Positions 26,856 to 35,571 of a stretch of 64,000 nt of DNA are shown piece by piece. Source of the DNA: Mucilaginibacter kameinonensis (GTDB lineage Bacteria > Bacteroidota > Bacteroidia > Sphingobacteriales > Sphingobacteriaceae); NCBI RefSeq assembly GCF_003675385.1, contig NZ_RCWZ01000003.1, positions 248,001 through 312,000 of the forward strand. Reading direction: 5' to 3'. A model generated the notes under the pieces. The model was not told the DNA's origin. It made no database searches and saw nothing but the letters and a program-made list of their open reading frames with translations. The first letter of the stretch is position 1. Each line of letters begins with the position of its first letter. The position numbers and the translations under genes were made by a program.

Positions 26856-27149
26856 ATGAAAACACAATTTTATATCCTGATGAGCGTAAAGACGCTGCAG
26901 GGATTCACAGATTACGGGCAGTACTTTTTCGGCAATGACCGGGAGGCGGCCTATGGATTGTTCGGTCAGCTGAAAGGGTCCGAGCAACTCCGGGAGAGCT
27001 GCCCGCTGCATATCGACTTAATGGAAACGGTAAATGACTTGCCGGTAAAGATCAGGACGATCTGCTGCACGCTGGACGAGCTTGGCCACAATTGCAAGCT
27101 GATAGCCAAGGAAATTTTCCGGTTAAAAAACCTGGAGGAAATGGCATGA
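26856..27149 (+). CDS. uncharacterised protein, first of a two-gene unit
   Basis: From the ATG at 26856 the 97-residue protein reads MKTQFYILMSVKTLQGFTDY, FGNDREAAYGLFGQLKGSEQ and a C-terminal KIRTICCTLDELGHNCKLIA. It seems soluble and alpha/beta. Its stop overlaps the start of the next gene by 4 nt (ATGA). The first possible start at 26838 lies inside the hairpin end. No family recognised. Confidence 0.6.
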   Translation: MKTQFYILMSVKTLQGFTDYGQYFFGNDREAAYGLFGQLKGSEQLRESCPLHIDLMETVNDLPVKIRTICCTLDELGHNCKLIAKEIFRLKNLEEMA

Positions 27150-27346
27150 AGGACAAAAATATTCCTTGGCCGCAGGCTGCAGCGCTTGCCATACTGGTAC
27201 TGCTGCTATGGGGCGGAATGCAATGGCTGTCCCGCCGGCAACTATCCGCCGGGCTGAAAGACCTCCTGGGTATCAGTTTCATCATTTGGTTCGCTATCAT
27301 CCTGCTCCGGGGGGACAGCGGCGATGATTGGGCGGGACAAATGTAA
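27146..27346 (+). CDS. small two-segment membrane protein
   Basis: The 66-residue protein has two hydrophobic helices (AAALAILVLLLWGGMQWL and LGISFIIWFAIILL) joined by a basic loop, and a short acidic end. It is translationally coupled to the gene before it (ATGA). An intrinsic terminator follows 12 nt after the stop. Function unknown. Confidence 0.6.
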   Translation: MKDKNIPWPQAAALAILVLLLWGGMQWLSRRQLSAGLKDLLGISFIIWFAIILLRGDSGDDWAGQM

Positions 27347-27358
27347 GGTGGATAGACC

Positions 27359-27387
27359 AAGAGGCGGAGCAGCCCCCGCCTCTTTTT
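27359..27387 (+). terminator. intrinsic terminator
   Basis: A 9-bp stem (aagaggcgg / ccgcctctt) around an 8-nt loop is followed by TTTTATT. It ends the two-gene unit and overlaps the very end of the convergent DUF4142 gene region. Confidence 0.85.
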
Positions 27388-27388
27388 A

Positions 27389-27889
27389 TTATTTCAGCTT
27401 TTGATCGATAGCCTCGATCTCCATAAGGTGATGCTTCAGCACCGGCAGCATCTGCTGTGCAAATGCTTTGACTGCCGGATCCTTGCCCCTGGTCGCATAA
27501 TTCTCGAAAACATCCAACGTGTTCCGATGACCACTGACCATACCATGCACATAGAGCTGATCAAATTTTGCACCGGCGTGTGCCAGCATCAGGTCGGGCT
27601 TGATGCCGCTTGTCGCGACTGCCGGCAAGGCGATTCCGCGGCTTTTAGCCAAAGTCAATAACTTTTGTTCTGTGTCCCCATGATCCTTGACCATCATCTG
27701 GCCGAACATTTTGACCTCAGGATTCATAGCTTTCTGCACAGCCAACTGACCTGAACTGACTTCCTGCAAATTCTTGATACTGGCCACGATCAGAAAATGT
27801 TTGGCCGTGGTATCCGGGTCCGGCTGCGGGATCTGGGCCTTAGCCATTGTGACAAGGCCCAGTAGAGCGAATAAACATAACTTTCTCAT
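27389..27889 (-). CDS. DUF4142 secreted four-helix-bundle protein
   Basis: The 166-residue protein has a signal peptide (MRKLCLFALLGLVTMAKAQ) and a DUF4142 domain: SSGQLAVQKAMNPEVKMFGQ, MMVKDHGDTEQKL and a C-terminal HHLMEIEAIDQKLK. DUF4142 proteins are periplasmic ferritin-like helical bundles of unknown function, often stress-linked. Its ATG overlaps the stop of the upstream dehydrogenase by 4 nt, so they are one transcript. Confidence 0.85.
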   Translation of the reverse strand: MRKLCLFALLGLVTMAKAQIPQPDPDTTAKHFLIVASIKNLQEVSSGQLAVQKAMNPEVKMFGQMMVKDHGDTEQKLLTLAKSRGIALPAVATSGIKPDLMLAHAGAKFDQLYVHGMVSGHRNTLDVFENYATRGKDPAVKAFAQQMLPVLKHHLMEIEAIDQKLK

Positions 27890-28695
27890 GGCTGACCGAC
27901 CCCTCCCGAGGCCCCATAGACCTGGCCGCTGGCAAAGCTGGCATCGGCAGCTGCCAATTGAACATAGATAGACGCCAGCTCAGCAGGCTGCCCCGGTCTG
28001 CCCAGCATTGTCCAGCTACCGAATATCTGCTGCTTTTCCGGCTGGGCGCCGCCGCTGATCTGTAAAGCGGTCCAGACCGGCCCCGGTGCCACGCCGTTCA
28101 CCCGGATGCCTTTCGGACCTAATTGTTTAGCTAATGATTTGACGTAGTTCATCGTTGCCGCTTTGGTCTGCGCATAAGCATAAAGATCCGGTGAAGGGTC
28201 ATAAGCCTGTTCCGAGGTCGTACCAATGATCGCTGATCCCGGCGGCAAATGCGGCAGCGCCTCCCGGATGATCCAGAATGGCGCGTAAATATTGGTCTTC
28301 ATGGTGGAATCAAATTCCTCGGTAGTTAAATCCGTGATGGAATTGATCGATTGCTGCCTTCCGGCATTATTGACAATAATATCCAACCCAACTAAACCGG
28401 CGACAGCTTTTTGTACCAAAGATTTGCAGAACTCTTCGCTGCGCAGATCACCGGGAATAGCGATCGCTTTGCGTCCTTCTTTTTTGATGAGCGCCACCAC
28501 TTCCTGCGCATCCTGTTCTTCGGTCGGGTAGTAGTTAATCGCCACATCCGCACCCTCGCGGGCATAAGCGATTGCCGCAGCACGTCCCATGCCGGAATCA
28601 CCACCAGTAATCAATGCCTTGCGGCCCATTAATCGACCGGAACCTTTATAACTCGTTTCGCCGCAATCAGGTACCGGGTCCATTTTGCTCTGCAA
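27886..28695 (-). CDS. short-chain dehydrogenase, cut off from its Tat leader
   Basis: The frame has the SDR nucleotide-binding motif ITGGDSGMGRAAAIAYAREG, NNAG, and the catalytic Tyr-Lys in YAYAQTKAATM, with PGPVWTAL near the end. It belongs to the group around E. coli YghA and Bacillus general stress dehydrogenases. The first available start is a TTG at 28695, but homologous sequence (SQPQPWPGLQSKMDP) begins nine codons earlier, directly after an in-frame TAG at 28720-28722. It may be expressed as a short cytoplasmic enzyme, or not at all. Confidence 0.8.
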   Translation of the reverse strand: MQSKMDPVPDCGETSYKGSGRLMGRKALITGGDSGMGRAAAIAYAREGADVAINYYPTEEQDAQEVVALIKKEGRKAIAIPGDLRSEEFCKSLVQKAVAGLVGLDIIVNNAGRQQSINSITDLTTEEFDSTMKTNIYAPFWIIREALPHLPPGSAIIGTTSEQAYDPSPDLYAYAQTKAATMNYVKSLAKQLGPKGIRVNGVAPGPVWTALQISGGAQPEKQQIFGSWTMLGRPGQPAELASIYVQLAAADASFASGQVYGASGGVGQP

Positions 28696-28893
28696 ACCCG
28701 GCCAGGGCTGCGGCTGGCTCTAAAATGGCGGTTTAGGGTGAAGGTTAGTCGGATCGCTGATCTTCACGGGGCCATCCGCATTTTTCAAATGCAAGCCGTT
28801 AGCGGCAAAGGCGGGTGATACCGCCGCCGCCGCCAGCGCGGTACCTAACCCGGCCACCACCTGGCGCCGGGTCACTTTATTTTCTTCATTCAT
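28696..28893 (-). pseudogene. Tat signal and linker of the dehydrogenase, ended by an amber codon
   Basis: From the ATG at 28893 the frame reads MNEENKVTRRQVVAGLGTAL, AAAAVSPAFAANG, a twin-arginine signal with an Ala-x-Ala cleavage site, then DPTNLHPKPPF, TAG, SQPQPWPGLQ. The linker and the dehydrogenase at 27886-28695 are in one frame on both sides of the TAG. The full original gene is therefore 27886-28893 and is broken by a single codon. Confidence 0.75.
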
Positions 28894-28894
28894 G

Positions 28895-29074
28895 TTAATC
28901 TTTCTTTTTAGGGACTTTGGCGCCTTCCTTCCGGGCTTCGGATAACCCGATGGCGATCGCCTGTTTTTTACTGGTTACTTTTTTACCGCTGCGACCGCTT
29001 TCCAACGTGCCTTCTTTTTCTTCGTGTAAAGCCTTGTGGACCTTGTCCTGTGCTTTTTCTGAGTACTTAGCCAT
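28895..29074 (-). CDS. DUF6496-type small basic protein
   Basis: The 59-residue protein reads MAKYSEKAQDKVHKALHEEK, EGTLESGRSGKKVTSKKQAI and AIGLSEARKEGAKVPKKKD. This is the DUF6496 pattern (GKKVTSRKQAIAIGLSEAR) found in many stress-associated operons. It is Lys-rich and may bind nucleic acid; the role is unknown. It sits between two dehydrogenase genes on the same strand. Confidence 0.8.
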   Translation of the reverse strand: MAKYSEKAQDKVHKALHEEKEGTLESGRSGKKVTSKKQAIAIGLSEARKEGAKVPKKKD

Positions 29075-29106
29075 AATGATTGCTATTAGTTATTGTTTGA
29101 ATTGAA

Positions 29107-29952
29107 TTAACCGTTAACTACCTCCCCGCCGTTGACATGGATCACTTGCCCCGTAATAAAGGAAGCGTCATCCGACGCCAGGAATACGTAAGCCGGACCC
29201 AGTTCCGAAGGTTGACCGGCACGTTTCATGGCCGTCTCGCTGCCAAACGATTTGATCTTTTCCTCATCAAACGTCGCCACGATGAGTGGCGTCCAGACCG
29301 GACCCGGCGCGACTGCGTTTACCCTGATCTTTTTGTCGGTCAAATTGGTAGCCAGAGAACGGGTAAAGCTCGTGATCGCGCCCTTGGTCGAGGAATAATC
29401 GATCAGGTTGGGTGAGGAACGGTAGGCCGTAACCGAGGTCGTATTGATGATGCAATCGCCTTCCCCCAGGTGCTCCAGTGCCTCGTTGGCAAAGTGGAAA
29501 TAAGCGAAGATGTTGGTACGGAAAGTATCCTCCAGTTGCTTTTCATCGATCTTCCTGGGGTCTTTTTGCGGGAACTGCATGCCGGCATTGTTGATCAGGA
29601 TATTCAGTTTCCCTAGTTTACTGACCGTCTGTGCCACCGCTTTTTTGCAAAAGGCGGCCTTTTTTACATCGCCTTTGATAAGCAGGCATTTACGGCCCTC
29701 CGCTTCGATCAATCTTTTGGTTTCTTCCGCGTCAATATCTTCATCTAAATATACGATCGCTATATCCGCACCCTCGCGGGCAAAATGCACGCTGACCGCG
29801 CGGCCTATCCCCGAATCACCGCCCGTGATCAGGGCAACCTTATCCTGCAGCTTGCCCGAACCGGCATAGCTGCTTTTGATATATTCCGGCGCCGGGTCCA
29901 TCTTCGCTTCGATGCCCGGCTGCCGGTTTTGTTTCGCAGGTGTCTTGGCCAT
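29107..29952 (-). CDS. YghA-like short-chain dehydrogenase
   Basis: The 281-residue protein has ALITGGDSGIGRAVSVHFA (NAD(P)-binding), NNAGMQFP, and the catalytic Tyr-Lys in IDYSSTKGAI, ending ITGQVIHVNGGEVVNG. The N-terminal KMDPAPEYIKSSYAGSGKL extension marks the YghA/general stress protein 39 group, whose substrates are poorly known (aldehydes or sugars). It follows the next dehydrogenase by 5 nt and precedes DUF6496, as part of a minus-strand stress operon. Confidence 0.88.
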   Translation of the reverse strand: MAKTPAKQNRQPGIEAKMDPAPEYIKSSYAGSGKLQDKVALITGGDSGIGRAVSVHFAREGADIAIVYLDEDIDAEETKRLIEAEGRKCLLIKGDVKKAAFCKKAVAQTVSKLGKLNILINNAGMQFPQKDPRKIDEKQLEDTFRTNIFAYFHFANEALEHLGEGDCIINTTSVTAYRSSPNLIDYSSTKGAITSFTRSLATNLTDKKIRVNAVAPGPVWTPLIVATFDEEKIKSFGSETAMKRAGQPSELGPAYVFLASDDASFITGQVIHVNGGEVVNG

Positions 29953-29957
29953 GATTG

Positions 29958-30746
29958 TTATTGTTGGTTTACTGGTTTTTGCTGTTCATACATCGTGTGT
30001 GCGACCGCGCTGTCCGGCATCAGGTTAGCAGCGTGAACCTCTAAACTGTTCTTCCAGCCAGCGATCACCCGGTCTTTGCCTGCCATTAGGGCTTCGTAGC
30101 CTTCCTTAGCGACATCCTCCGGGTCAGAAAGGGCTTCCTTATTCTGCGCGATCTGGCTGTCCTGCATGCCCGCTTTGTTAAAGAAATCCGTAGCTGTCGC
30201 GCCCGGCATCAGTGCGGTAAATGTGATACCCGAATCTTTCAGTTCTTCCCGGATCGCGGTGGTAAATGATAAGACGAATGCCTTGGTTGCGTGATACACC
30301 GCCTGCCAGGGTCCCGGCAGTTTGCCGGCTACCGAGCCGAGGTTCAGGATCTTACCCTCACCGCGTTCGGCCATCTGTTGAACGAAATGTTTGGTCAGGA
30401 TCACGGTGGCGCAGATATTCAGGTGAATAATGCCCAGCTCTTTTTCCAGCTCATTGTCTTTGAACAAGCCATAAACACCCTGGCCTGCATCATTGACCAG
30501 CACATCTACCTTTTCGGTCACATCACTGCAAAGCGTTTTAGCCTGCTCCATATCAGACAAATCTTTTGCAATCGTTTTGACCGTAATACCGAACTTTTGC
30601 AATTCATTTTTGGTGCTGTCCAGTTCGGCCTGGTCCCGCGCTACGATGATCAAATTATAGTTATCTTTAGCGAAAAGTTTCGCCAGTTCTTTGCCGATCC
30701 CGCTCGTTCCGCCTGTGATCAAAGCAGTTTTTCGTTGATTTTCCAT
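29958..30746 (-). CDS. classical short-chain dehydrogenase
   Basis: The 262-residue protein has LITGGTSGIGKELAKLFAKD, NDAGQGVYG, and Tyr-Lys in AVYHATKAFVLSF, with PGATATDFF. The closest named group is the DltE/YqjQ-type SDRs of broad substrate use. Its ATG overlaps the stop of the upstream alcohol dehydrogenase by one base (TAATG), showing coupled translation. Confidence 0.88.
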   Translation of the reverse strand: MENQRKTALITGGTSGIGKELAKLFAKDNYNLIIVARDQAELDSTKNELQKFGITVKTIAKDLSDMEQAKTLCSDVTEKVDVLVNDAGQGVYGLFKDNELEKELGIIHLNICATVILTKHFVQQMAERGEGKILNLGSVAGKLPGPWQAVYHATKAFVLSFTTAIREELKDSGITFTALMPGATATDFFNKAGMQDSQIAQNKEALSDPEDVAKEGYEALMAGKDRVIAGWKNSLEVHAANLMPDSAVAHTMYEQQKPVNQQ

Positions 30747-31954
30747 TAGTTCTCGATCTTTACAAGTTTCTTGTTTTCAGTTTCGTTGCGCTGCTCCCAG
30801 GGTTTAAGTACCACCTTCACGCAATCTTCCTCTTTCTTATTAAAAATCTCGTAACCGTGGGTTACTTCGCTCAACGGCAGCGTATGAGTGATGATATCGT
30901 CCAGTACCACTTTTTCGGTTTTCACGAGTTCGATCAGGTGATCGATATAATTCAAAACCGGTGCCTGGCCCATTTTCAGCGTAATGCCTTTATCAAAAAC
31001 ACGGTGCAGCGGGAAGTTATCATAAGTGGAACCATATACGCCTACAATCGAAACCGTACCCATGCGCCGTACCGCTTTAAAAGCTGTATCCAGCACTTTC
31101 ATGCTGCCCACCTCAAAATTGAACAGCGCTTTGGCTTTGTCCAGGATATCTCGCTCCGGTTCAAAACCCACTGCATCCACGCATACGTCCGCGCCCCGGC
31201 CGCCGGTCATGGCGCGAATGGCTTCTACTACGTCCACTTCATGCGGGTTCAGGGTTTCGACTTTATTAACTGCTTTAGCTTTTTCCAGGCGATAGTTCAG
31301 CGGATCGATCGCGATCACCCGGCTGGCACCGTTGATCCAGGCCGCCTTTTGCGCCATCAAACCTACCGGACCAGAGCCGAATATGGCTACCACTTCGCCG
31401 CCCTTTAACTGCGCCCAGTCAATGGCCGACCAGCCAGTAGGGAAAATATCGGTCAGGAACAATACTTGTTCATCGCTCATATTTTCCGGCACCACTCTTG
31501 GGCTTATGTCTGCATAAGGTACACGTACATACTCCGCTTGTCCACCGGAATAACCGCCATACAGATCGGTGTAACCAAATAAGGCTGCGCCTTTTTGACC
31601 GGCCATGTCGCCGTTAGGGCCGTAATGTTTGTAATTGGAATTTTCGCAAGCTGGCGAAGCATCATGCTGGCAGAAAAAACAGTGTCCGCAGGAGATCGGG
31701 AAGGGCACGACCACACGATCACCTTTTTTCAGATTTTTGACGCCTTTGCCCACTTCTTCAACGATACCCATAAACTCATGGCCCATCACCATGGGTTTGG
31801 GTTGCGGAACGCCGCCGCTTAAAATATGCAGATCGGAACCGCAGATCGCCGTCGAGGTGACCTTTAAAATAACGTCCGAATCCTCCAGCAGACGCGGGTC
31901 TTCGACCGTGTCATAGCGAATGTCGCCGGGTTTGTGAAATACTGTTGCTTTCAT
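30746..31954 (-). CDS. zinc-dependent alcohol dehydrogenase, formaldehyde-dehydrogenase-like
   Basis: The 402-residue medium-chain dehydrogenase has catalytic-zinc residues CGSDLH and GHEFMGIVEEVGKG, a structural-zinc loop CGHCFFCQHDASPAC, and a Rossmann motif GSGPVGLMAQ. The long 'GYTDLYGGYSGGQAEYVRVP' insertion is typical of glutathione-independent formaldehyde dehydrogenase-like enzymes. It probably oxidises small aldehydes or alcohols with NAD. It is first in the five-gene minus-strand stress operon. Confidence 0.9.
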   Translation of the reverse strand: MKATVFHKPGDIRYDTVEDPRLLEDSDVILKVTSTAICGSDLHILSGGVPQPKPMVMGHEFMGIVEEVGKGVKNLKKGDRVVVPFPISCGHCFFCQHDASPACENSNYKHYGPNGDMAGQKGAALFGYTDLYGGYSGGQAEYVRVPYADISPRVVPENMSDEQVLFLTDIFPTGWSAIDWAQLKGGEVVAIFGSGPVGLMAQKAAWINGASRVIAIDPLNYRLEKAKAVNKVETLNPHEVDVVEAIRAMTGGRGADVCVDAVGFEPERDILDKAKALFNFEVGSMKVLDTAFKAVRRMGTVSIVGVYGSTYDNFPLHRVFDKGITLKMGQAPVLNYIDHLIELVKTEKVVLDDIITHTLPLSEVTHGYEIFNKKEEDCVKVVLKPWEQRNETENKKLVKIEN

Positions 31955-32184
31955 AAGTAGATCGATTAAGTTCCGATGTCTTTAATTAACCTGAAGTAAA
32001 TTTTTTTGTTTAATAATAAATGAAATAACTTAAAACACTGTCCCTCCACCTTTCGTAGTTCGTGCTATTTTTACAATCAAAGGCGCTGAGATATTTTTTT
32101 AATTAAATATTTAATTAACAATGAATTTAAAACAAAAAATTTACTGTATAGTTATATAACACACTTAACAACCTTACGCTTATT

Positions 32185-34386
32185 ATGGAAGGACTTTCAC
32201 CCTGGGCTGTAGCAGTACAAAATTTATTTCATGGGCAGGATCTGCCGGCCATGTTTAAATTTGATCTTGCCGGGTATGCGGTCAATATCCATCATCTCAA
32301 TAATTCATTATGGATAAGCGTGACCTGTCCCAAAGGCGTACAGATTATCCTACGGCCAGCTTACGCACCTAACGACCACCTGGAAATTACCCGCGTAAGC
32401 AAGCATGAACTTGGTCTTTCGATTCATCTGAAAGGGTCGATCGGCGATTACACGGTGCTGGTGAACTTTCTGGCACGGGATAAACCGATCATCCACTACC
32501 AGACGCTAATAAAACCCCACAAGCCCTTACTTATCCCTTTTTGGCCGCGCGATATGGTTATCACCGGGCCTGACGGCGGCAGCCAGGAAATGTCGGGAAC
32601 CATTTTGGTCAGTCAGGAGGGCACGCGTTCCGGCTTGCAGTATGTTACGCTGGACCGGCCCGAATGCGGAGCCTTGCTGTATTTCCAGAACTTGACCGCG
32701 TTGAATGATTATGCCCAGCTAGTGGAAACATCTTTAAGCAATACAGTAGGCGGCAGCTGGCCGGAACTGGGTTTTGCTTTGCCGCCGACCTTAAAGAATA
32801 AACCGATCCCTGCGCATCGGGAAGTGGTCCTGTCTGATGCCTTCATCGCTTTTGATCCGGAAAACCCTAAAGATGAATTAGCCCAGGCCAGACAATTTTT
32901 GGAGCTGCTGGCAGATGTCTATTTAGTACTGCCTAAACCGGAAACCCGCTATTATCCCTGGCCTGGGATGGTAGGCAAAGGACTGCACGACCTGGAATTC
33001 AGTCACGGCTGCTGGTCGCATGGCGCGGGACAGGACTACCTGAACGCCTATGTAGCCGATTACCAGACGCCTCCGGAATTGATGGTACAGCTTGCGGTAT
33101 TGATGCCGCTGACAGATTATTACGACTGGTGCAAGACGGATTTGCCAGCGATCCAAAAGATCCGGAAGGGACTGGACGCTTTTTATAGCAAAAAACTAAA
33201 AACAGTTGTCCGCTTTCTGCCCGCTTTAGCCGGTCAGTTGAGCGGTGAGGAGGAACAGTTACAACCTAATGTGATGGATTCCTGGTACCTGCATCATCCT
33301 TTACTAAATTTAGGCCGGCTGGCTGTTCGTGGGGATCAGCAAGCTAAAAAACTGTTTTTAGATTCCCTGGACTATACCATCCAGGTAGCCCGGCATTTTA
33401 ATTATGAGTGGCCCGTGTTATATCACATGGAAACGCTGGAAGTAGTCAAAGCGGAGACCCAGCCGGGCAAAGGCGGTGAGAAGGATGTCGCCGGGCTTTA
33501 CGCGCTGGTGATGCTCCATGCCTGGCAGCTTACCAAACAGAACAAGTACCTGCTGGAAGCCAAGCGCGCCGCTAGAACGCTGCAGGGTAAAGGGTTCGAC
33601 CTATTTTACCAGGCTAATAATACGGCGTTTGGCGCCAATGCGATGTTGTGGCTCTACCAGGAAACCAAGGAACATCTGTATCTGGACCTCGCCTATGTAT
33701 GCCTGGCCAACCTGTTAAAAAATATGCAGTTATGGGATTGTAATTACGGCTACGCCAAAAACTATCCTACCTTTTTTGCGGTGTTCCCTTTGAACGACGC
33801 CCCTTACACGGCGGCTTACGAAGAGCAGGAAGTGTTCGCGGCGCTTCATAATTTCTTACTGTATGCAGAAAACCAACCTGTCTTACCGGCAGTAAATATC
33901 CTGGTGCCGGAGTTCCTGCGTTATGTGGTCAACCGCGCGCCCTATTATTACCCGCCCAACCTGCCCAAGGATATGTTGTCCGAAAAGGTGAAGACCGGGC
34001 AGGTCGATCATAAATTATGGATCGCGGTCGAAGATATCCACGACGGCTGGGAACAGTCGGGCACAGTGGGGCAGGAAGTTTACGGCGCGGGCGTGGCTTT
34101 CGGGATCATCCCCCGGCATTTTTACCGGGTGCCGGGTGAAGATTTCTGGATCTTCCTGGATTACCCGGCCGCGCATTTCCGCCACAGCTCCGGCCAGCTC
34201 AGCTTCAGCGTTAAAGGAGATGATCGCCTTCACTGCCGCATGCAGATCCTAAAGACAGGTAAAAAAGTGCTGCCAACGTTTACTGTAAAAACAAAGACGA
34301 ATGTACTCAGCGGCAAAAAAGTAAAAAACGGTCATCAGGAATTTACGGTACCCGGCAACAGCACAATTCATATGCATTGGTCATGA
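32185..34386 (+). CDS. large uncharacterised protein, probably an alpha/alpha-barrel enzyme
   Basis: The 733-residue protein has no signal peptide. The first 250 residues look like a beta-sandwich (HHLNNSLWISVTCPKGVQII), the middle is helical with aromatic-rich motifs (LEFSHGCWSHGAGQDYLNAY, PVLYHMETLEVVKAETQPGK, CNYGYAKNYPTFFAVF), and the last 100 residues are again beta-rich. This order is like six-hairpin glycosidases and lyases, but I cannot assign a family or identify catalytic residues. Its stop overlaps the start of the iron-permease gene (ATGA). Confidence 0.7.
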   Translation: MEGLSPWAVAVQNLFHGQDLPAMFKFDLAGYAVNIHHLNNSLWISVTCPKGVQIILRPAYAPNDHLEITRVSKHELGLSIHLKGSIGDYTVLVNFLARDKPIIHYQTLIKPHKPLLIPFWPRDMVITGPDGGSQEMSGTILVSQEGTRSGLQYVTLDRPECGALLYFQNLTALNDYAQLVETSLSNTVGGSWPELGFALPPTLKNKPIPAHREVVLSDAFIAFDPENPKDELAQARQFLELLADVYLVLPKPETRYYPWPGMVGKGLHDLEFSHGCWSHGAGQDYLNAYVADYQTPPELMVQLAVLMPLTDYYDWCKTDLPAIQKIRKGLDAFYSKKLKTVVRFLPALAGQLSGEEEQLQPNVMDSWYLHHPLLNLGRLAVRGDQQAKKLFLDSLDYTIQVARHFNYEWPVLYHMETLEVVKAETQPGKGGEKDVAGLYALVMLHAWQLTKQNKYLLEAKRAARTLQGKGFDLFYQANNTAFGANAMLWLYQETKEHLYLDLAYVCLANLLKNMQLWDCNYGYAKNYPTFFAVFPLNDAPYTAAYEEQEVFAALHNFLLYAENQPVLPAVNILVPEFLRYVVNRAPYYYPPNLPKDMLSEKVKTGQVDHKLWIAVEDIHDGWEQSGTVGQEVYGAGVAFGIIPRHFYRVPGEDFWIFLDYPAAHFRHSSGQLSFSVKGDDRLHCRMQILKTGKKVLPTFTVKTKTNVLSGKKVKNGHQEFTVPGNSTIHMHWS

Positions 34387-34841
34387 AAAAGAACAAAAGG
34401 TTTTTTGAGGCTTTTTCCAATTGGGCCACTGCAGCAGCCGGAAGTTCGGCAGCGTTTATCACAGCCGTTGCGACCGTGGTGGCCTGGGCAGTGACCGGAC
34501 CACTGTTCCACTATTCAGAAACCTGGCAGCTGGTCATCAACACAGGGACGACCATCGTGACCTTTCTGATGGTATTCCTAATCCAGAAATCCCAGAACAA
34601 AGATTCAAAAGCCATTCACCTAAAGTTGAACGAGTTACTGGCGTCGCACGAGGGTAGCAGCAACCGCCTCGTGGATAGTGAGAACCTCACCGAGAAGGAA
34701 CTGGACCGCCTACATCATTTTTATGCACAGCTATGCACCCTGGCCGAAGAAGATAATGACCTGACCCGGACGCATTCGATCGATGCCGCGGAAGAAAACC
34801 ACTATCGTAAATCCGGTAGCCGCCAACAAAAAATCAAATGA
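34383..34841 (+). CDS. low-affinity iron permease family protein
   Basis: The 152-residue protein has FFEAFSNWATAAAGSSAAF, two to three membrane segments (ITAVATVVAWAVTGPLF and LVINTGTTIVTFLMVFLI), then QKSQNKDSKAIHLKLNELL, the signature of the Fe_permease (DUF) family. These inner-membrane proteins are named after a yeast transporter, but their role in bacteria is unproven. The C-terminus overlaps the DUF2252 start by 4 nt. Confidence 0.85.
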   Translation: MKKNKRFFEAFSNWATAAAGSSAAFITAVATVVAWAVTGPLFHYSETWQLVINTGTTIVTFLMVFLIQKSQNKDSKAIHLKLNELLASHEGSSNRLVDSENLTEKELDRLHHFYAQLCTLAEEDNDLTRTHSIDAAEENHYRKSGSRQQKIK

Positions 34842-35571
34842 AACTGAAAGTACGTCTGAAATCTTTTAATCAAGGCTTGTTGCCGGATAAAGTTAAATTA
34901 AAATACGAGGCGATGGCAGAAAATGCGTTCCGTTTTTTCCGGGGTACATGCCACTTGTTTTACGAGGACCTTGCAGCTGCCGAACCCTTGCCATTATCGC
35001 CGCCAGCCTGGATTTGCGGCGACCTGCATATCGAGAATTTCGGCAGCTATAGAGGTGATACCAAGCTGGTGTACTTTGACCTGAATGATTTTGACGAGGC
35101 CTGCTGGCGCCGGCCAGTTATGAAACCGTGCGTATGGTCACCAGCATTTTTATCGCTTTTGATAACCTTGGTTTTGAAGAGAAAAAGGCGCTGAAGATGG
35201 CGCAATTATTTTTAAAGACCTATTCGGCCACCCTGGCGAAGGGCAAGGCGATCAGCATAGAACCGCGGACCGCCAAAGGCATTGTTCATGATTTTCTGAT
35301 CAGAGCCACCAAAAGCACTTATCATGACCTGCTCAAAAAAGGCACGGTCAGTAAAAAGAACAGCATCATGCTCTCGCTGGAAGATGACCGGCATTTTAAG
35401 CTGGATAGACCGCTCCGAAAAGCTTTGAAAGCTCATATCCAGGAATGGATTGAAACCAGTAGTGACGGGCCCTATAATTACGAAGTACAAAGCGTTGTTT
35501 TTCGTCTGGCAGGTACGGGCAGCATTGGAGTCAAGCACGAGGGGATGCCGGAAGGTATCCCTTTTTTATGA
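34838..35571 (+). pseudogene. DUF2252-family protein, frameshifted and truncated
   Basis: The first frame (34838-35194) carries KLKYEAMAENAFRFFRGTCH, WICGDLHIENFGSY and VYFDLNDFDEA, the kinase-like DUF2252 core with its GDxHxxNFG loop. Near 35101 one base is missing; the next frame (open from about 35102, ATG at 35128) continues LAPASYETVRMVTSIFIAF through VVFRLAGTGSIGVK. There it leaves the family and stops within 12 codons, so roughly the last 150-200 residues are gone. DUF2252 proteins are about 400 residues and related to aminoglycoside phosphotransferase folds. Confidence 0.8.
35541..35567 (+). terminator. intrinsic terminator at the broken DUF2252 end
   Basis: A stem (ggggatgcc / ggtatcccc-like, with one wobble) around a GGAA loop is followed by six T. 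It lies inside the last codons of the truncated frame, so the truncation has brought a terminator next to the remaining gene. Confidence 0.6.
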
